The notes under the pieces: model-generated
Database searches by the model: none
The model's input: only the letters and a program-made list of their open reading frames with translations
Told to the model about the DNA's origin: nothing
Shown here: one piece after another, positions 56,500-64,000 of the stretch
Layout of the letters: each line of letters starts with the position of its first letter
Position numbering within the stretch: the stretch's first letter is position 1
Made by a program: the position numbers and the translations under genes
Assembly (NCBI GenBank): GCA_002282445.1
Contig: NCJK01000001.1
Coordinates: forward strand, 434,001 to 498,000
Direction of reading: 5' to 3'
Source of the DNA: Burkholderiales bacterium 39-55-53
GTDB lineage: Bacteria > Pseudomonadota > Gammaproteobacteria > Burkholderiales > Burkholderiaceae_C
Length of the DNA stretch: 64,000 bases

Positions 56500-57138
56500 A
56501 TGTCAACGCTTCTCGACAAATTGCAATGGCGCTACGCCGCTAAAAAAATGGATGCCACCAAAGTGGTGCCTCAAGACAAAGTGGAGCGCATCATCGAAGC
56601 GGCTCGCTTAGCACCTACATCAAGCGGCTTGCAGCCGTTTGAAATTGTGTTGGTCACCAACCCAGAAGTGCGCGCCAAGATTCAAGCCAGTGCACATGGC
56701 CAAGCGCAGATCACCGAAGGCTCACACCTCTTGGTCTTTGCTGCGTGGGACAACTACACGGCTGACCGCATCAACATGATGTTTGACCTGACCAACTCCC
56801 AACGCGACGGCACAAACGAAGGCTGGGAAAACTACCGCCAAATGTTGTTGGCCAACTACCCTGCGCGTAACGCGCATGTGAACTTCGAACACGCCGCTCG
56901 CCAAGCCTACATTGGCATGGCCGCGTCATTGATCGCTGCAGCGTTTGAAGAAGTAGACGCTACGCCAATGGAAGGTTTTGACCCTAAGGCTGTGGACGAA
57001 ATTTTGAACTTGCACGCACGCGGTTTGCGCAGCGTGGCCATCATGCCTTTGGGCTACCGCTTGGCTGAGCAGGACTGGCTTGCACCACTCAAGAAAGTGC
57101 GCCGCCCACGCGAGCAGTTCGTGACCGAAGTGAAGTAA
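56500..57138 (+). CDS. nitroreductase family protein
   Basis: This 212-residue FMN-dependent oxidoreductase of the NfnB/NfsB class shows ARLAPTSSGLQPFEIVLV (FMN phosphate site), the segment HAARQAYIGMAASLIAAAF, and LRSVAIMPLGYR near the C terminus. Members reduce nitro compounds or quinones with NAD(P)H; the physiological substrate is unknown. The ATG at 56500 fits the family start MSTLLDKLQWRYAAKKMD. It converges with the SRAP-domain gene, whose stop begins at the next base, without a visible terminator. Confidence 0.88.
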   Translation: MSTLLDKLQWRYAAKKMDATKVVPQDKVERIIEAARLAPTSSGLQPFEIVLVTNPEVRAKIQASAHGQAQITEGSHLLVFAAWDNYTADRINMMFDLTNSQRDGTNEGWENYRQMLLANYPARNAHVNFEHAARQAYIGMAASLIAAAFEEVDATPMEGFDPKAVDEILNLHARGLRSVAIMPLGYRLAEQDWLAPLKKVRRPREQFVTEVK

Positions 57139-57807
57139 TTACTTCTTCTCGACGGGATTGGCCGTCAACAAGTTAGTCGAGTAAGCGCGCATAAATTCGC
57201 GGGCTTTCTCGGCTTTTGTATTGAGCCACGCGTCATATGCGCCTTCGCCCAAAATGACGGGCATGCGTTTTTCGTTGCCGTTTTGTTGGTAGCGGTGCAG
57301 CAAGGCGTGGCTGTTGGCGTTCACTGTCAGTAGCGTGAAGCTGGTGATTTCTGTGCCGTCCTTGGCCCAACGCTCCCAAATGCCCGCCGCGCCCATGGGC
57401 TTGCCGTCCACACGGGCGATGCGGGTGGGCACAGCTTTGCCGCTGCGCCAGTCGTCTTCAAAAAACGCCATCATGGGCACGATGCAGCGCTGGCCTGCCA
57501 GCCACGCATCACGAAAGTTGTTGGACGTAGTGACGGTTTCCGAGCGGGCATTGACCATCTTGGTGGATCGCAACTTGGCGTCAGATGCCGACTTGACCCA
57601 CTGGGGCACAAAGCCAAACTGGCCTACGCCGAGTTCGCGCACTGTTTTTGCATCAGGTTCAGCGCCTTCAGCCGCAGGCCCATTGCGCACAAACACGCCC
57701 AGCTTGCGCGGCCACAGGTCGCGCTCAAAGGCAATTTCGGGGGCTGCCACATCAAAGGCATCGGGGTACATCGCGGCGTTTTGCACGCTTTCAAAATGGG
57801 CAGTCAT
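57139..57807 (-). CDS. SRAP-domain protein (YedK/HMCES family) lacking the N-terminal Cys
   Basis: SRAP proteins form a covalent DNA-protein link at abasic sites in single-stranded DNA through a cysteine that becomes residue 1 after Met removal. The 222-residue protein has recognisable family features: VNARSETVTTSNNFRDAW, the segment RCIVPMMAFFEDDW with the conserved Glu, PMGAAGIWERW, FTLLTVNANS and RMPVILGEGAYDAWL. The N terminus reads MTAHFES, not MCGR or MC-something, and no in-frame upstream start supplies a Cys. Activity could be lost or altered. The His of the common H-R/MP motif is replaced by KRMPVIL context. Confidence 0.8.
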   Translation of the reverse strand: MTAHFESVQNAAMYPDAFDVAAPEIAFERDLWPRKLGVFVRNGPAAEGAEPDAKTVRELGVGQFGFVPQWVKSASDAKLRSTKMVNARSETVTTSNNFRDAWLAGQRCIVPMMAFFEDDWRSGKAVPTRIARVDGKPMGAAGIWERWAKDGTEITSFTLLTVNANSHALLHRYQQNGNEKRMPVILGEGAYDAWLNTKAEKAREFMRAYSTNLLTANPVEKK

Positions 57808-57885
57808 GTGGCCATGGTAGCCGCCCGCACCAGAGCACTGCAGCGCGCCTGATACGCTCTAGCCTTAGTTCGCTTTACATTCTCC

Positions 57886-58425
57886 ATGCTGATTCGTTTT
57901 AACAAGCCATACGGCGTGCTGAGCCAGTTCACCCCCGAGGGGAAATGGCGCGGCCTGAAAGATTTCATCACCCTGCCCGGCGTGTATGTGGCTGGCCGCT
58001 TAGACGCAGACAGCGAAGGCCTGCTGCTGCTCACCGACGATGGCCAGCTGCAAGCCCGCATTGCCGACCCGCGCTTCAAGATGGAAAAAACCTACCTCGC
58101 ACAAGTCGAAGGCATTGCCGATGACGCCGCGCTGCAAGCCCTGTGCAGTGGCGTGATGCTCAACGACGGCATGACCCTGCCCGCCCGCGCCCGCGCCGCA
58201 GAAGCCCCCGCCTACCTGTGGGAGCGCAACCCTCCCATCCGTGTGCGGCAAACCAAGCCCACCTCATGGATAGAGCTGACCATCCGCGAAGGCCGCAACC
58301 GCCAAGTCCGCCGCATGACCGCCGCCGTGGGCCTGCCCACGCTGCGCTTGATACGTACAAACATCGGCCCCTACAGCGTGCAGGATTTACCGCTGGCAAC
58401 TTGGCAAGAGACTGAATTACCATGA
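57886..58425 (+). CDS. rluE: 23S rRNA pseudouridine synthase RluE-type
   Basis: This 179-residue RsuA-family enzyme lacks the N-terminal S4 domain, as RluE does. It shows FNKPYGVLSQF, the catalytic Asp in AGRLDADSEGLLLLT, KTYLAQVEG, WIELTIREGRNRQVRRM and RLIRTNIGPY. RluE modifies U2457 in 23S rRNA of E. coli; the equivalent site is inferred. It begins a run of closely spaced plus-strand genes, and the next short gene starts about 38 bp after its stop. Confidence 0.9.
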   Translation: MLIRFNKPYGVLSQFTPEGKWRGLKDFITLPGVYVAGRLDADSEGLLLLTDDGQLQARIADPRFKMEKTYLAQVEGIADDAALQALCSGVMLNDGMTLPARARAAEAPAYLWERNPPIRVRQTKPTSWIELTIREGRNRQVRRMTAAVGLPTLRLIRTNIGPYSVQDLPLATWQETELP

Positions 58426-58462
58426 CACCATCTCAATCCGAGACAACTACAACGAAGGTGAT

Positions 58463-58603
58463 ATGGCCAAAGGCGAACAACACAGCAACAAAATGACAAA
58501 GAAGCCTAAAAAGGACACGTCACCTCCCAAGACCTCCACCTCGGATCGTCCCAACCCTCCCACCACTTTCGTCGCGCCACGCGGCAAGATTAAGAACAAG
58601 TAA
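58463..58603 (+). CDS. small basic Lys/Pro-rich protein (46 residues)
   Basis: A 46-residue open frame begins at an ATG preceded by GAAGGTGAT and ends with TAA at 58601-58603. The peptide starts MAKGEQHSNKMTKKPKKD and ends with FVAPRGKIKNK; it is strongly basic with a Pro/Ser/Thr-rich middle. No family was recognised, though short basic proteins of this style recur in betaproteobacteria. Its TAA shares a base with the next ATG (TAATG), arguing that it is a real translated gene coupled to the next one. Confidence 0.6.
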   Translation: MAKGEQHSNKMTKKPKKDTSPPKTSTSDRPNPPTTFVAPRGKIKNK

Positions 58604-58884
58604 TGTCTGCCACCCTTGCTCTCGCCACCCTTCGCATTGCACTGACCGATTTGCGCAACAACGCACTGACGGACCGTGCGTTCATACAAACCGCCCGCTC
58701 GCAAGAGGCTTTGTTCAAAGCCCTGCCGCCCAAGTTTGAAGAGGTGTGGTTAGAGCTGGTGGACCGACTGGAATCGAGCGCTTTGTTCAGCGAAGAAAGC
58801 TGCTCATTCAGCCAAACCGATTTGCTAGACAACCTCGCGCTGGTGCTGGACAAAGCGGAAGCGAAATTAACCGCCTCGAATTAA
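58603..58884 (+). CDS. hypothetical small protein
   Basis: This 93-residue protein is predicted helical and acidic, without signal peptide or membrane segment. It includes LATLRIALTDLRNNALTDRAF and FEEVWLELVDRLESSALFSE. No family was recognised. Its ATG overlaps the stop of the preceding small gene, and it ends 10 bp before the ferredoxin gene, so it is part of a co-transcribed run from rluE or the 46-residue gene to the RluA-type synthase. Confidence 0.65.
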   Translation: MSATLALATLRIALTDLRNNALTDRAFIQTARSQEALFKALPPKFEEVWLELVDRLESSALFSEESCSFSQTDLLDNLALVLDKAEAKLTASN

Positions 58885-58894
58885 CCATCTAAGC

Positions 58895-59200
58895 ATGACT
58901 GCCCCAGAGAATTTTGAAATCTTCACCGTGAAGGTGGAGCCCGCTGGACTGCAATACGACGTCGAGGGTGACCTCACCCTGCTAGAGGCCGCCGAGATGT
59001 CACGCATCGAGCTGCCCAGCTCTTGCCGCAATGGCACATGCCGCACCTGCGTATGCCGCCTTGTGAGCGGCGAAGTGACCTACACCATCGAGTGGCCAGG
59101 CCTGAGCGCCGAAGAAAAAGCCGAGGGTTATGTGCTGCCCTGCGTGGCACGCCCCACCTCGAATGTGGTGCTAGAGCAAACACAGGCTCGCGCTACCTAA
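58895..59200 (+). CDS. [2Fe-2S] plant-type ferredoxin
   Basis: This 101-residue electron carrier has the plant-type [2Fe-2S] ligands CRNGTCRTC and a fourth Cys in VLPCVARP, with LTLLEAAEMSRIELPSSCRN leading in. Length is typical. No oxidoreductase partner gene is adjacent; it sits between a small unknown gene and a pseudouridine synthase, so its partner cannot be named. It could serve a hydroxylase or oxygenase encoded elsewhere. Confidence 0.9.
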   Translation: MTAPENFEIFTVKVEPAGLQYDVEGDLTLLEAAEMSRIELPSSCRNGTCRTCVCRLVSGEVTYTIEWPGLSAEEKAEGYVLPCVARPTSNVVLEQTQARAT

Positions 59201-59202
59201 AC

Positions 59203-59862
59203 ATGAACCCGATTTACGAAGACGAACACCTGCTGGTGTTCGAAAAACCCAGCGGCCTGCTGTCTGTGCCGGGCCGTGGGCCTGAGAAGCAAGACTGCTT
59301 GTCCAAGCGCGTGCAAGACATTTACACCGATGCGCTGGTGGTGCACCGCCTCGACCAAGACACCTCGGGCCTCATCGTGATGGCGCGTGGCATTGAAGCA
59401 CAGCGTCGCATCAGCCGCTTGTTTGAAACCCGTCAGGTGAGCAAGCGCTACATGGCCGTGGTGGCGGGCAACCCGCTGCTCACCCAAACGCATGTGCCTA
59501 CCAACGAAGAAGGTTGGCGAGCCATTGAGGGCAACATCATGCTCGACTGGGAGCGTCGCCCCATTCACATCATTCATCCCGACGGAAAGCCCAGCCTGAG
59601 CCTGTGGCGCATGGTGCAAGCGGGCGACACAGCCAGTTTGATTGAACTAGAGCCCTTCACAGGCCGCACCCACCAACTGCGCGTGCACATGCAAAGCGTA
59701 GGGCACCCCATACTGGGCGATTCGTTGTATGCGCCGCCAGAAATCAAAGCACTCACGCCGCGCTTGATGCTGCATGCGCAAGACATCGGTTTTCCCCACC
59801 CGTTTACGGAAGAACCGCTGTTTTTCAGCGCACCCGTGGCGTGGTCTGCTGTAAACCCCTAG
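59203..59862 (+). CDS. RluA-family pseudouridine synthase
   Basis: This 219-residue enzyme lacks an S4 domain. It shows FEKPSGLLSVPGRGPEKQDC, the catalytic Asp in VHRLDQDTSGLIVMARG, KRYMAVV, LIELEPFTGRTHQLRVHM and HPILGDSLYAPPE. Length and motifs fit the RluA group that modifies 23S rRNA position 746 and tRNA position 32; the exact target is inferred. The start at 59203 lies two bases after the ferredoxin stop; the frame is open much further upstream inside the ferredoxin gene, but that part is not family-like. Confidence 0.88.
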   Translation: MNPIYEDEHLLVFEKPSGLLSVPGRGPEKQDCLSKRVQDIYTDALVVHRLDQDTSGLIVMARGIEAQRRISRLFETRQVSKRYMAVVAGNPLLTQTHVPTNEEGWRAIEGNIMLDWERRPIHIIHPDGKPSLSLWRMVQAGDTASLIELEPFTGRTHQLRVHMQSVGHPILGDSLYAPPEIKALTPRLMLHAQDIGFPHPFTEEPLFFSAPVAWSAVNP

Positions 59863-59943
59863 GTTTTCTCGCATTTCTGTAAGAGATCTGTAGCAAAAGC
59901 AGCGCAAACTGCTTCGGTTCAATTTTTATAACTGGAGACAGAA

Positions 59944-61125
59944 ATGCGTGAAGTAGTTGTGGTCAGCGGTGTTCGTACGGCAATTGGTACTTACGGCGGC
60001 AGCCTGAAGGACATTCCCCCCACCGAGTTGGCCGCCCAAGTGGTGCGCGAGTCATTGGCACGCGCCAACGTCGAAGGCAAAGATGTGGGCCATGTGGTGT
60101 TTGGACATGTGGTCAACACAGAACCCAAAGACATGTACCTCTCACGCGTGGCAGCCATCAACGGCGGTTGCGCCGAAGGCACGCCCGCATTCAACGTGAA
60201 CCGTTTGTGCGGTTCGGGCCTGCAAGCCATCGTGTCTGCCAGCCAAGCCATCATGCTGGGTGACTGCGACATCGCCATTGGCGGCGGCGCAGAAAACATG
60301 AGCCGCGGCCCTTACGCCTCTCTCAGCGCACGCTGGGGCGCACGCATGGGCGACACCAAGATGGTCGACATGGTGGTGGGCGCTTTGCATGATCCTTTTC
60401 ACACCATCCACATGGGTGTGACCGCTGAAAACGTGGCTGCCAAATTTGGCATCACCCGCGAAATGCAAGATGCCACAGCCGTCGAGAGCCACAACCGCGC
60501 CCAACGCGCTACAGAGGCTGGCTACTTCAAAGACCAAATCGTGCCTGTGATGCTCAAGAGCAAAAAAGGCGATGTGGCCTACGCGACTGACGAGCACTTC
60601 CGCCCCAACTGCAAACTCGAAGACATGGCCAAGTTAAAGCCCGTCTTCATCAAAGAAAACGGCACGGTCACCGCAGGTAACGCTTCAGGCATCAACGACG
60701 CAGCTGCTGCTGTGGTGTTGATGGACGCCAAAACTGCGCAAGCACGTGGCGCGAAGCCACTGGCACGTTTGGTGTCTTACGCCCACACTGGCCTTGACCC
60801 AAAAATCATGGGCATGGGCCCTGTGTCGGCGTCTCGCCTGGCTTTGCAAAAGGCAGGCCTCACCACCAACGACATGGACGTGATTGAAGCCAACGAAGCC
60901 TTTGCTGCACAAGCCTGTGCCGTGAGCAAAGAGCTCGGCCTCGACCCAGCCAAAGTCAACCCCAACGGTTCTGGCATTTCTTTGGGTCACCCCATCGGTG
61001 CGACCGGCGCTTTGATTACAGTTAAGGCCCTGTACGAACTGCAACGCATCAACGGCAAGTACGCTTTGGTCACCATGTGTATTGGTGGCGGCCAAGGTAT
61101 CGCTGCTATTTTTGAGCGTCTTTAA
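59944..61125 (+). CDS. bktB: acetyl-CoA acetyltransferase / beta-ketothiolase (BktB-like)
   Basis: This 393-residue thiolase condenses or cleaves acyl-CoAs and feeds short-chain acyl metabolism, including polyhydroxyalkanoate precursors in related bacteria. It shows the nucleophilic Cys in [40 protein letters not shown] with the catalytic His, and the second Cys in [14 protein letters not shown]. The sequence closely resembles the BktB thiolase of Cupriavidus from memory, so broad chain-length use is inferred. A GGAGA ribosome-binding site precedes the ATG; the 80-bp upstream gap probably holds a promoter. Confidence 0.93.
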   Translation: MREVVVVSGVRTAIGTYGGSLKDIPPTELAAQVVRESLARANVEGKDVGHVVFGHVVNTEPKDMYLSRVAAINGGCAEGTPAFNVNRLCGSGLQAIVSASQAIMLGDCDIAIGGGAENMSRGPYASLSARWGARMGDTKMVDMVVGALHDPFHTIHMGVTAENVAAKFGITREMQDATAVESHNRAQRATEAGYFKDQIVPVMLKSKKGDVAYATDEHFRPNCKLEDMAKLKPVFIKENGTVTAGNASGINDAAAAVVLMDAKTAQARGAKPLARLVSYAHTGLDPKIMGMGPVSASRLALQKAGLTTNDMDVIEANEAFAAQACAVSKELGLDPAKVNPNGSGISLGHPIGATGALITVKALYELQRINGKYALVTMCIGGGQGIAAIFERL

Positions 61126-61131
61126 AACCAC

Positions 61132-62475
61132 ATGAACCGCCCTACCGACGACAGCTTTATCCAACGCGAAGCCAACCAGTTCGCACTTTTAAATCAACGT
61201 CGGTTTGGGCCGTTCTTCTGGACGCAGTTTTGCGGTGCAGCGAACGACAACCTGTTCAAGTTCGCCTTCACCGTGATGGTGACCTACCAGCTCAGCGTGA
61301 GCTGGTTGCCCGTCTCATTAGCGGGCTTGGTGATTGGGGCACTGTTTATCCTCCCCTATTTGTTGTTCTCTGCCACCAGTGGGCAGCTGGCTGAAAAGTA
61401 TTCAGACACGACCATCATGCGATGGGTCAAGAACAGTGAGATCGGCATCATGCTATTGGGCGCTGTTGGCTTTGTCACACAACAAGTGCCTGTGCTGCTT
61501 TTATGCACGTTTTTGATGGGCCTGCATTCCACTGTGTTCGGGCCAGCTAAATATTCATACCTGCCACGCGTGTTGGATGAGCACGAGCTCACTGGCGGCA
61601 ACGGCATGACCGAGATGGGGACATTTATTGCCATCTTGCTAGGCAATGTGGTGGGTGGGTTACTGGTCGCCATTCCTGAGATTGGCCCCGCCGCCGTGGC
61701 CGTGGCTTGTGTGGCGGTGGCTCTGTTTGGTCGCTGGATGAGTGGGCGTATTCCTTCGCTGAATGCAATGCGCCCAGACGAAGCTATCAACTGGAACCCC
61801 ATCACCGAAACCATGCGCAACCTGCGCTTGGCACGCGCCAACGCCAAAGTGTTTCAAACCCTGTTGGGCATCAGCTGGATGTGGTTTTTTGGCGCGGTGT
61901 TTTTAAGCCAGTTCCCTAGCTTTTCCAAAGAGGTGCTGCATGGCGATGCGCAGGTGGCATCGCTGTTGTTGGTGCTGTTCTCGGTCGGCATTGGGGCGGG
62001 TTCACTCTTGTGCGAGGCATTGAGCCGTGGCCGAGTGGAGATTGGTTTGAGTCCGTTGGGAGCCATTGGCATGACGCTGTTTGCCGTGGACTTGTATGTA
62101 GCTGCTAGCAATCTGCCAGCGTCTGAGCTCATGAGCATCAGCGCCTTCTTGGCCCAGAGCGCACACTGGCGGATCATGGCTGATTTGCTGTTGCTGAGTC
62201 TGTTCACGGGCATCTATAGCGTGCCCATGTATGCGCTCATTCAAATCGAGAGCAAAGCCCATGAAGTGGCCCGCATCATTGCGGCCAACAACATTATCAA
62301 TGCGATTTTCATGATTACCAGCTCACTCATTGCAGGGGCCATGCTGAGCGCGGGCATGAGCATCCCCGACATCTTCTTGTGGACAGGCTTAGCCAACGCG
62401 GTGGCAACGCTGGCCATCTTCATGGCCGAGCCCAGTTATTTGCAACGATTTGTAGCATGGCTGCGCGGGGTTTGA
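61132..62475 (+). CDS. MFS transporter (LplT-like lysophospholipid transporter family)
   Basis: This 447-residue inner-membrane protein has about 12 hydrophobic segments. The N-terminal QRRFGPFFWTQFCGAANDNL, AEKYSDTTIMRWVKNSEI, STVFGPAKYSYLP and ELTGGNGMTEMGTFIAILLG match the LplT-like family, often fused to or adjacent to an acyltransferase that re-acylates lysophospholipids. No acyltransferase is adjacent here. It starts six bases after bktB and is probably in the same transcript. Substrate assignment is inferred from family only. Confidence 0.82.
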   Translation: MNRPTDDSFIQREANQFALLNQRRFGPFFWTQFCGAANDNLFKFAFTVMVTYQLSVSWLPVSLAGLVIGALFILPYLLFSATSGQLAEKYSDTTIMRWVKNSEIGIMLLGAVGFVTQQVPVLLLCTFLMGLHSTVFGPAKYSYLPRVLDEHELTGGNGMTEMGTFIAILLGNVVGGLLVAIPEIGPAAVAVACVAVALFGRWMSGRIPSLNAMRPDEAINWNPITETMRNLRLARANAKVFQTLLGISWMWFFGAVFLSQFPSFSKEVLHGDAQVASLLLVLFSVGIGAGSLLCEALSRGRVEIGLSPLGAIGMTLFAVDLYVAASNLPASELMSISAFLAQSAHWRIMADLLLLSLFTGIYSVPMYALIQIESKAHEVARIIAANNIINAIFMITSSLIAGAMLSAGMSIPDIFLWTGLANAVATLAIFMAEPSYLQRFVAWLRGV

Positions 62476-62589
62476 CCCAGCGCAAAGGCGTGGCAGCCTC
62501 TTACATTTAAGCTAACGCATCTAACCGTTCAACAACAACGCACGGCGCGTTCGCTGCGAACCGGCACACTGTTTCATTCGAAAGCATTT

Positions 62590-63111
62590 ATGTCCGACAC
62601 ACTCACCGCCACACTGCCCACCCTCGAAGTCACCCTCGCTTGGACGGACGCTTTGTCACTCGAGCTGGATTTCATGGACGACACGCACCGCGAATTTGTC
62701 GACTTGCTGGCCGCCACCGAACTGGCCGATGACGACACCTTGACCGAGCGCTTTGCTGCCTTGATCGAGCACACCGAAGATCACTTTGGCGGTGAAGACA
62801 AATGGATGAAAGACACCAAGTTTTCATCCAGCAACTGCCACACCATGCAGCACAACGTGGTGCTAGAAGTCATGCGGGAAGGCTTACGCCGTGGTCGTGA
62901 AAAAGGCGACATGGCCGTGATGCGCCAAATGGCACATGAGCTGGGCATTTGGTTTCCACAACACGCGCAAACCATGGACGCCGCTTTGGCGCTTCACTTG
63001 CGCCGTGTGGGCTACGACGCTGCCACTGGCATCGTCTCAGCGCCTGAGGCCTTGCCTGAAGACGAAATTCACGGCAGCGGTAGCGGTGGTGATAGCGGCT
63101 GCACTTCTTAA
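62590..63111 (+). CDS. bacteriohemerythrin-like protein
   Basis: This 173-residue hemerythrin-fold protein keeps the full set of diiron ligands: His33 (DDTHREF), His65 and Glu69 (HTEDHFGGED), His84 and His88 (CHTMQH), His125 and Asp130 (PQHAQTMD). Such proteins bind O2 or NO reversibly. A C-terminal tail of about 25 residues is Gly/Ser-rich and ends with a Cys. It is a single gene, separated by about 115 bp from the transporter, and is followed by the repeat cluster at 63166-63428. Confidence 0.88.
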   Translation: MSDTLTATLPTLEVTLAWTDALSLELDFMDDTHREFVDLLAATELADDDTLTERFAALIEHTEDHFGGEDKWMKDTKFSSSNCHTMQHNVVLEVMREGLRRGREKGDMAVMRQMAHELGIWFPQHAQTMDAALALHLRRVGYDAATGIVSAPEALPEDEIHGSGSGGDSGCTS

Positions 63112-63165
63112 GTAGCGTCTTTTTCTTCTTTGGCGTTAGACGGCTCACGCATCTTGGGCGCCTTG

Positions 63166-63428
63166 TTACGCTCATGTCCCCCGAGAGGCGCTGTGCGCCT
63201 CTCTCCTCCTTGACTTCGCTTCACAAGACACCCAAGCTGCATGAGCCTTTGGGTTTGCACACGAAAGTCTGGCAGCAGCGACTTCTGCAATGAGCAGTGG
63301 ATTCTGTTGCTAGCAAAGCCAAAGGCGAGCAAGCGTCTTCGTGAGCGAAGAGAGGGGTTTGGGTATCTGTTGTAGCGAAGTCAAGGAGGAGATTCAGGCT
63401 CTGCCTGAATCGGGGGACATGAGCGTAA
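63166..63428. repeat. inverted pair of hairpin-containing repeats
   Basis: The 362-bp gap after the hemerythrin gene contains two facing copies of one repeat. Each has two 19-base arms that match perfectly between copies (63166-63184 with 63410-63428, 63202-63220 with 63374-63392). Between the arms of each copy sits a hairpin of different sequence but equal form: GAGGCGC/GCGCCTC in one and TTCAGGC/GCCTGAA in the other, each with a three-base loop. The interior 63221-63373 holds no gene. The repeat core GTCAAGGAGGAG...CGGGGGACA also occurs inside mutS. Confidence 0.9.
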
Positions 63429-63473
63429 ACTGATGCCCAAACCCCTCGCCTCCAGAACAACAACAAAACGAAC

Positions 63474-64000
63474 TCAGGCGTAACGCGTACGAGCCAACGC
63501 AGCACCAGCCGCCAAAGCTTCCAGCTTCTTCATAGCCACCTCACGGCTCATAGGTGCTAAACCGCAGTTGGTACAAGCAATCAAACGGTTCTTGGGCACA
63601 TATTTCAACGCCATACCAATGGTGTCGGCAATTTGCTCTGGCGTTTCAATCACATCGCTGGCCACGTCAATCACGCCCACCATCACGTCTTTGCCTTCTA
63701 GCAACGCCATCATCTCTGGCGGTACATGCGAGTGATAACACTCCAAGCTCACTTGCTGGATGCTGCTCTTGGCCAACGCGGGCAACACTTTTTCGTATTG
63801 ACGCCACTCGTCGCCCAGTGTCTTCTTCCAGTTGTTGTTGGCTTCGATGCCGTAGCCGTAGCAAATGTGAACCGCGGTGGTGCAGGTCAAACCTTGCGCG
63901 GCACGCTCTAGCGCTTTAACGCCCCAATCGGCAGCTTCATCTAGGTAAACGTTGAACGCGGGTTCGTCAAACTGAATGATGTCCACGCCGTCAGCTTGCA
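63474..64000 (-). CDS. core methionine synthase (MetE C-terminal-domain family, MesD-like), 5' end missing
   Basis: The last 175 codons of a gene entering from the right edge. The sequence includes DIIQFDEPAFNVYLDEA, HICYGYG, LECYHSHVPPEM, VMVGVIDVASD and NRLIACTNCGLAPMSREVAM with the zinc-site Cys, typical of the MetE-like catalytic domain. The end matches the short stand-alone synthases (about 340 residues) that work in some Comamonadaceae with a DUF1852 partner, but neither the N terminus nor a partner gene is visible here. The start lies outside the window. Repeat sequence follows its stop. Confidence 0.82.
   Translation of the reverse strand, partial: QADGVDIIQFDEPAFNVYLDEAADWGVKALERAAQGLTCTTAVHICYGYGIEANNNWKKTLGDEWRQYEKVLPALAKSSIQQVSLECYHSHVPPEMMALLEGKDVMVGVIDVASDVIETPEQIADTIGMALKYVPKNRLIACTNCGLAPMSREVAMKKLEALAAGAALARTRYA

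Noticed and set aside
63221-63373. Gene inside the inverted repeat pair at 63 kb
   Set aside because: Short frames exist, but none has a ribosome-binding site, recognisable product or consistent codon use.

Overview
This is a stretch of conserved bacterial chromosome that reads as a betaproteobacterium of the order Burkholderiales, most likely Comamonadaceae (Limnohabitans/Rhodoferax-like). The grounds are a complete 14-gene complex I operon with separate nuoC and nuoD, the order rpsO-pnp-quinone oxidoreductase-tpiA-secG-tRNA-Leu-nuoA..N, a BktB-type thiolase, MutL with the endonuclease motif, and generally GC-rich codon use. The genus is an inference from remembered protein families; no database was searched.

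Layout. 1-3.2 kb: a cut-off histone-deacetylase-family gene, an MltB transglycosylase, and an AT-richer lipoprotein hydrolase gene set inside a duplicated 235-bp segment. 3.2-12.4 kb: tRNA modification (queG, tsaE, miaA), cell wall (an AmiC-type amidase), mismatch repair (mutL), a Bcr-type transporter, DedA, VF530, DUF1178 and a NUDIX hydrolase. 12.4-31.9 kb: one long minus-strand block, rpsO-pnp-quinone oxidoreductase-tpiA-secG-tRNA-Leu-nuoABCDEFGHIJKLMN, ending in a clear terminator. 32-37.7 kb: tsaD, then an unusual unit of response regulator, sensor kinase and a large double-TerB membrane protein, with a FlaG-like gene diverging from it. 37.8-44 kb: cobA, a HI0933-type flavoprotein, rpsU, yqeY, pmbA, darP and mog, separated by dense inverted repeats. 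44-54.7 kb: cysE, trmJ, suhB, mutS, an Anbu proteasome-like protease, an alpha/beta hydrolase, uppP, DUF2306 and glnS. 54.7-56.3 kb: an AT-rich, foreign-looking pair (receiver domain plus HATPase). 56.5-64 kb: nitroreductase, a SRAP-domain protein, rluE, two small unknown genes, ferredoxin, an RluA-type synthase, bktB, an MFS transporter, hemerythrin, and a cut-off core methionine synthase.

Most genes are housekeeping and sit in short overlapping operons (ATGA junctions at tsaE-amidase, nuoD-nuoE, nuoG-nuoH, nuoJ-nuoK, quinone oxidoreductase-tpiA and mutS-Anbu). The unusual material is of three kinds. First, small palindromic repeats share GGAGGAG and CGGGGGACA flanks around a hairpin whose sequence changes but whose pairing is kept; one copy is inserted in frame in mutS and two form an inverted pair at 63.2-63.4 kb. 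Second, there are two atypical signalling units, the TerB unit and the AT-rich receiver/HATPase pair. Third, some family members lack expected parts, notably a SRAP protein without its N-terminal cysteine and an Anbu protease without its usual partners. No CRISPR array, rRNA, transposase, integrase or prophage gene was seen.
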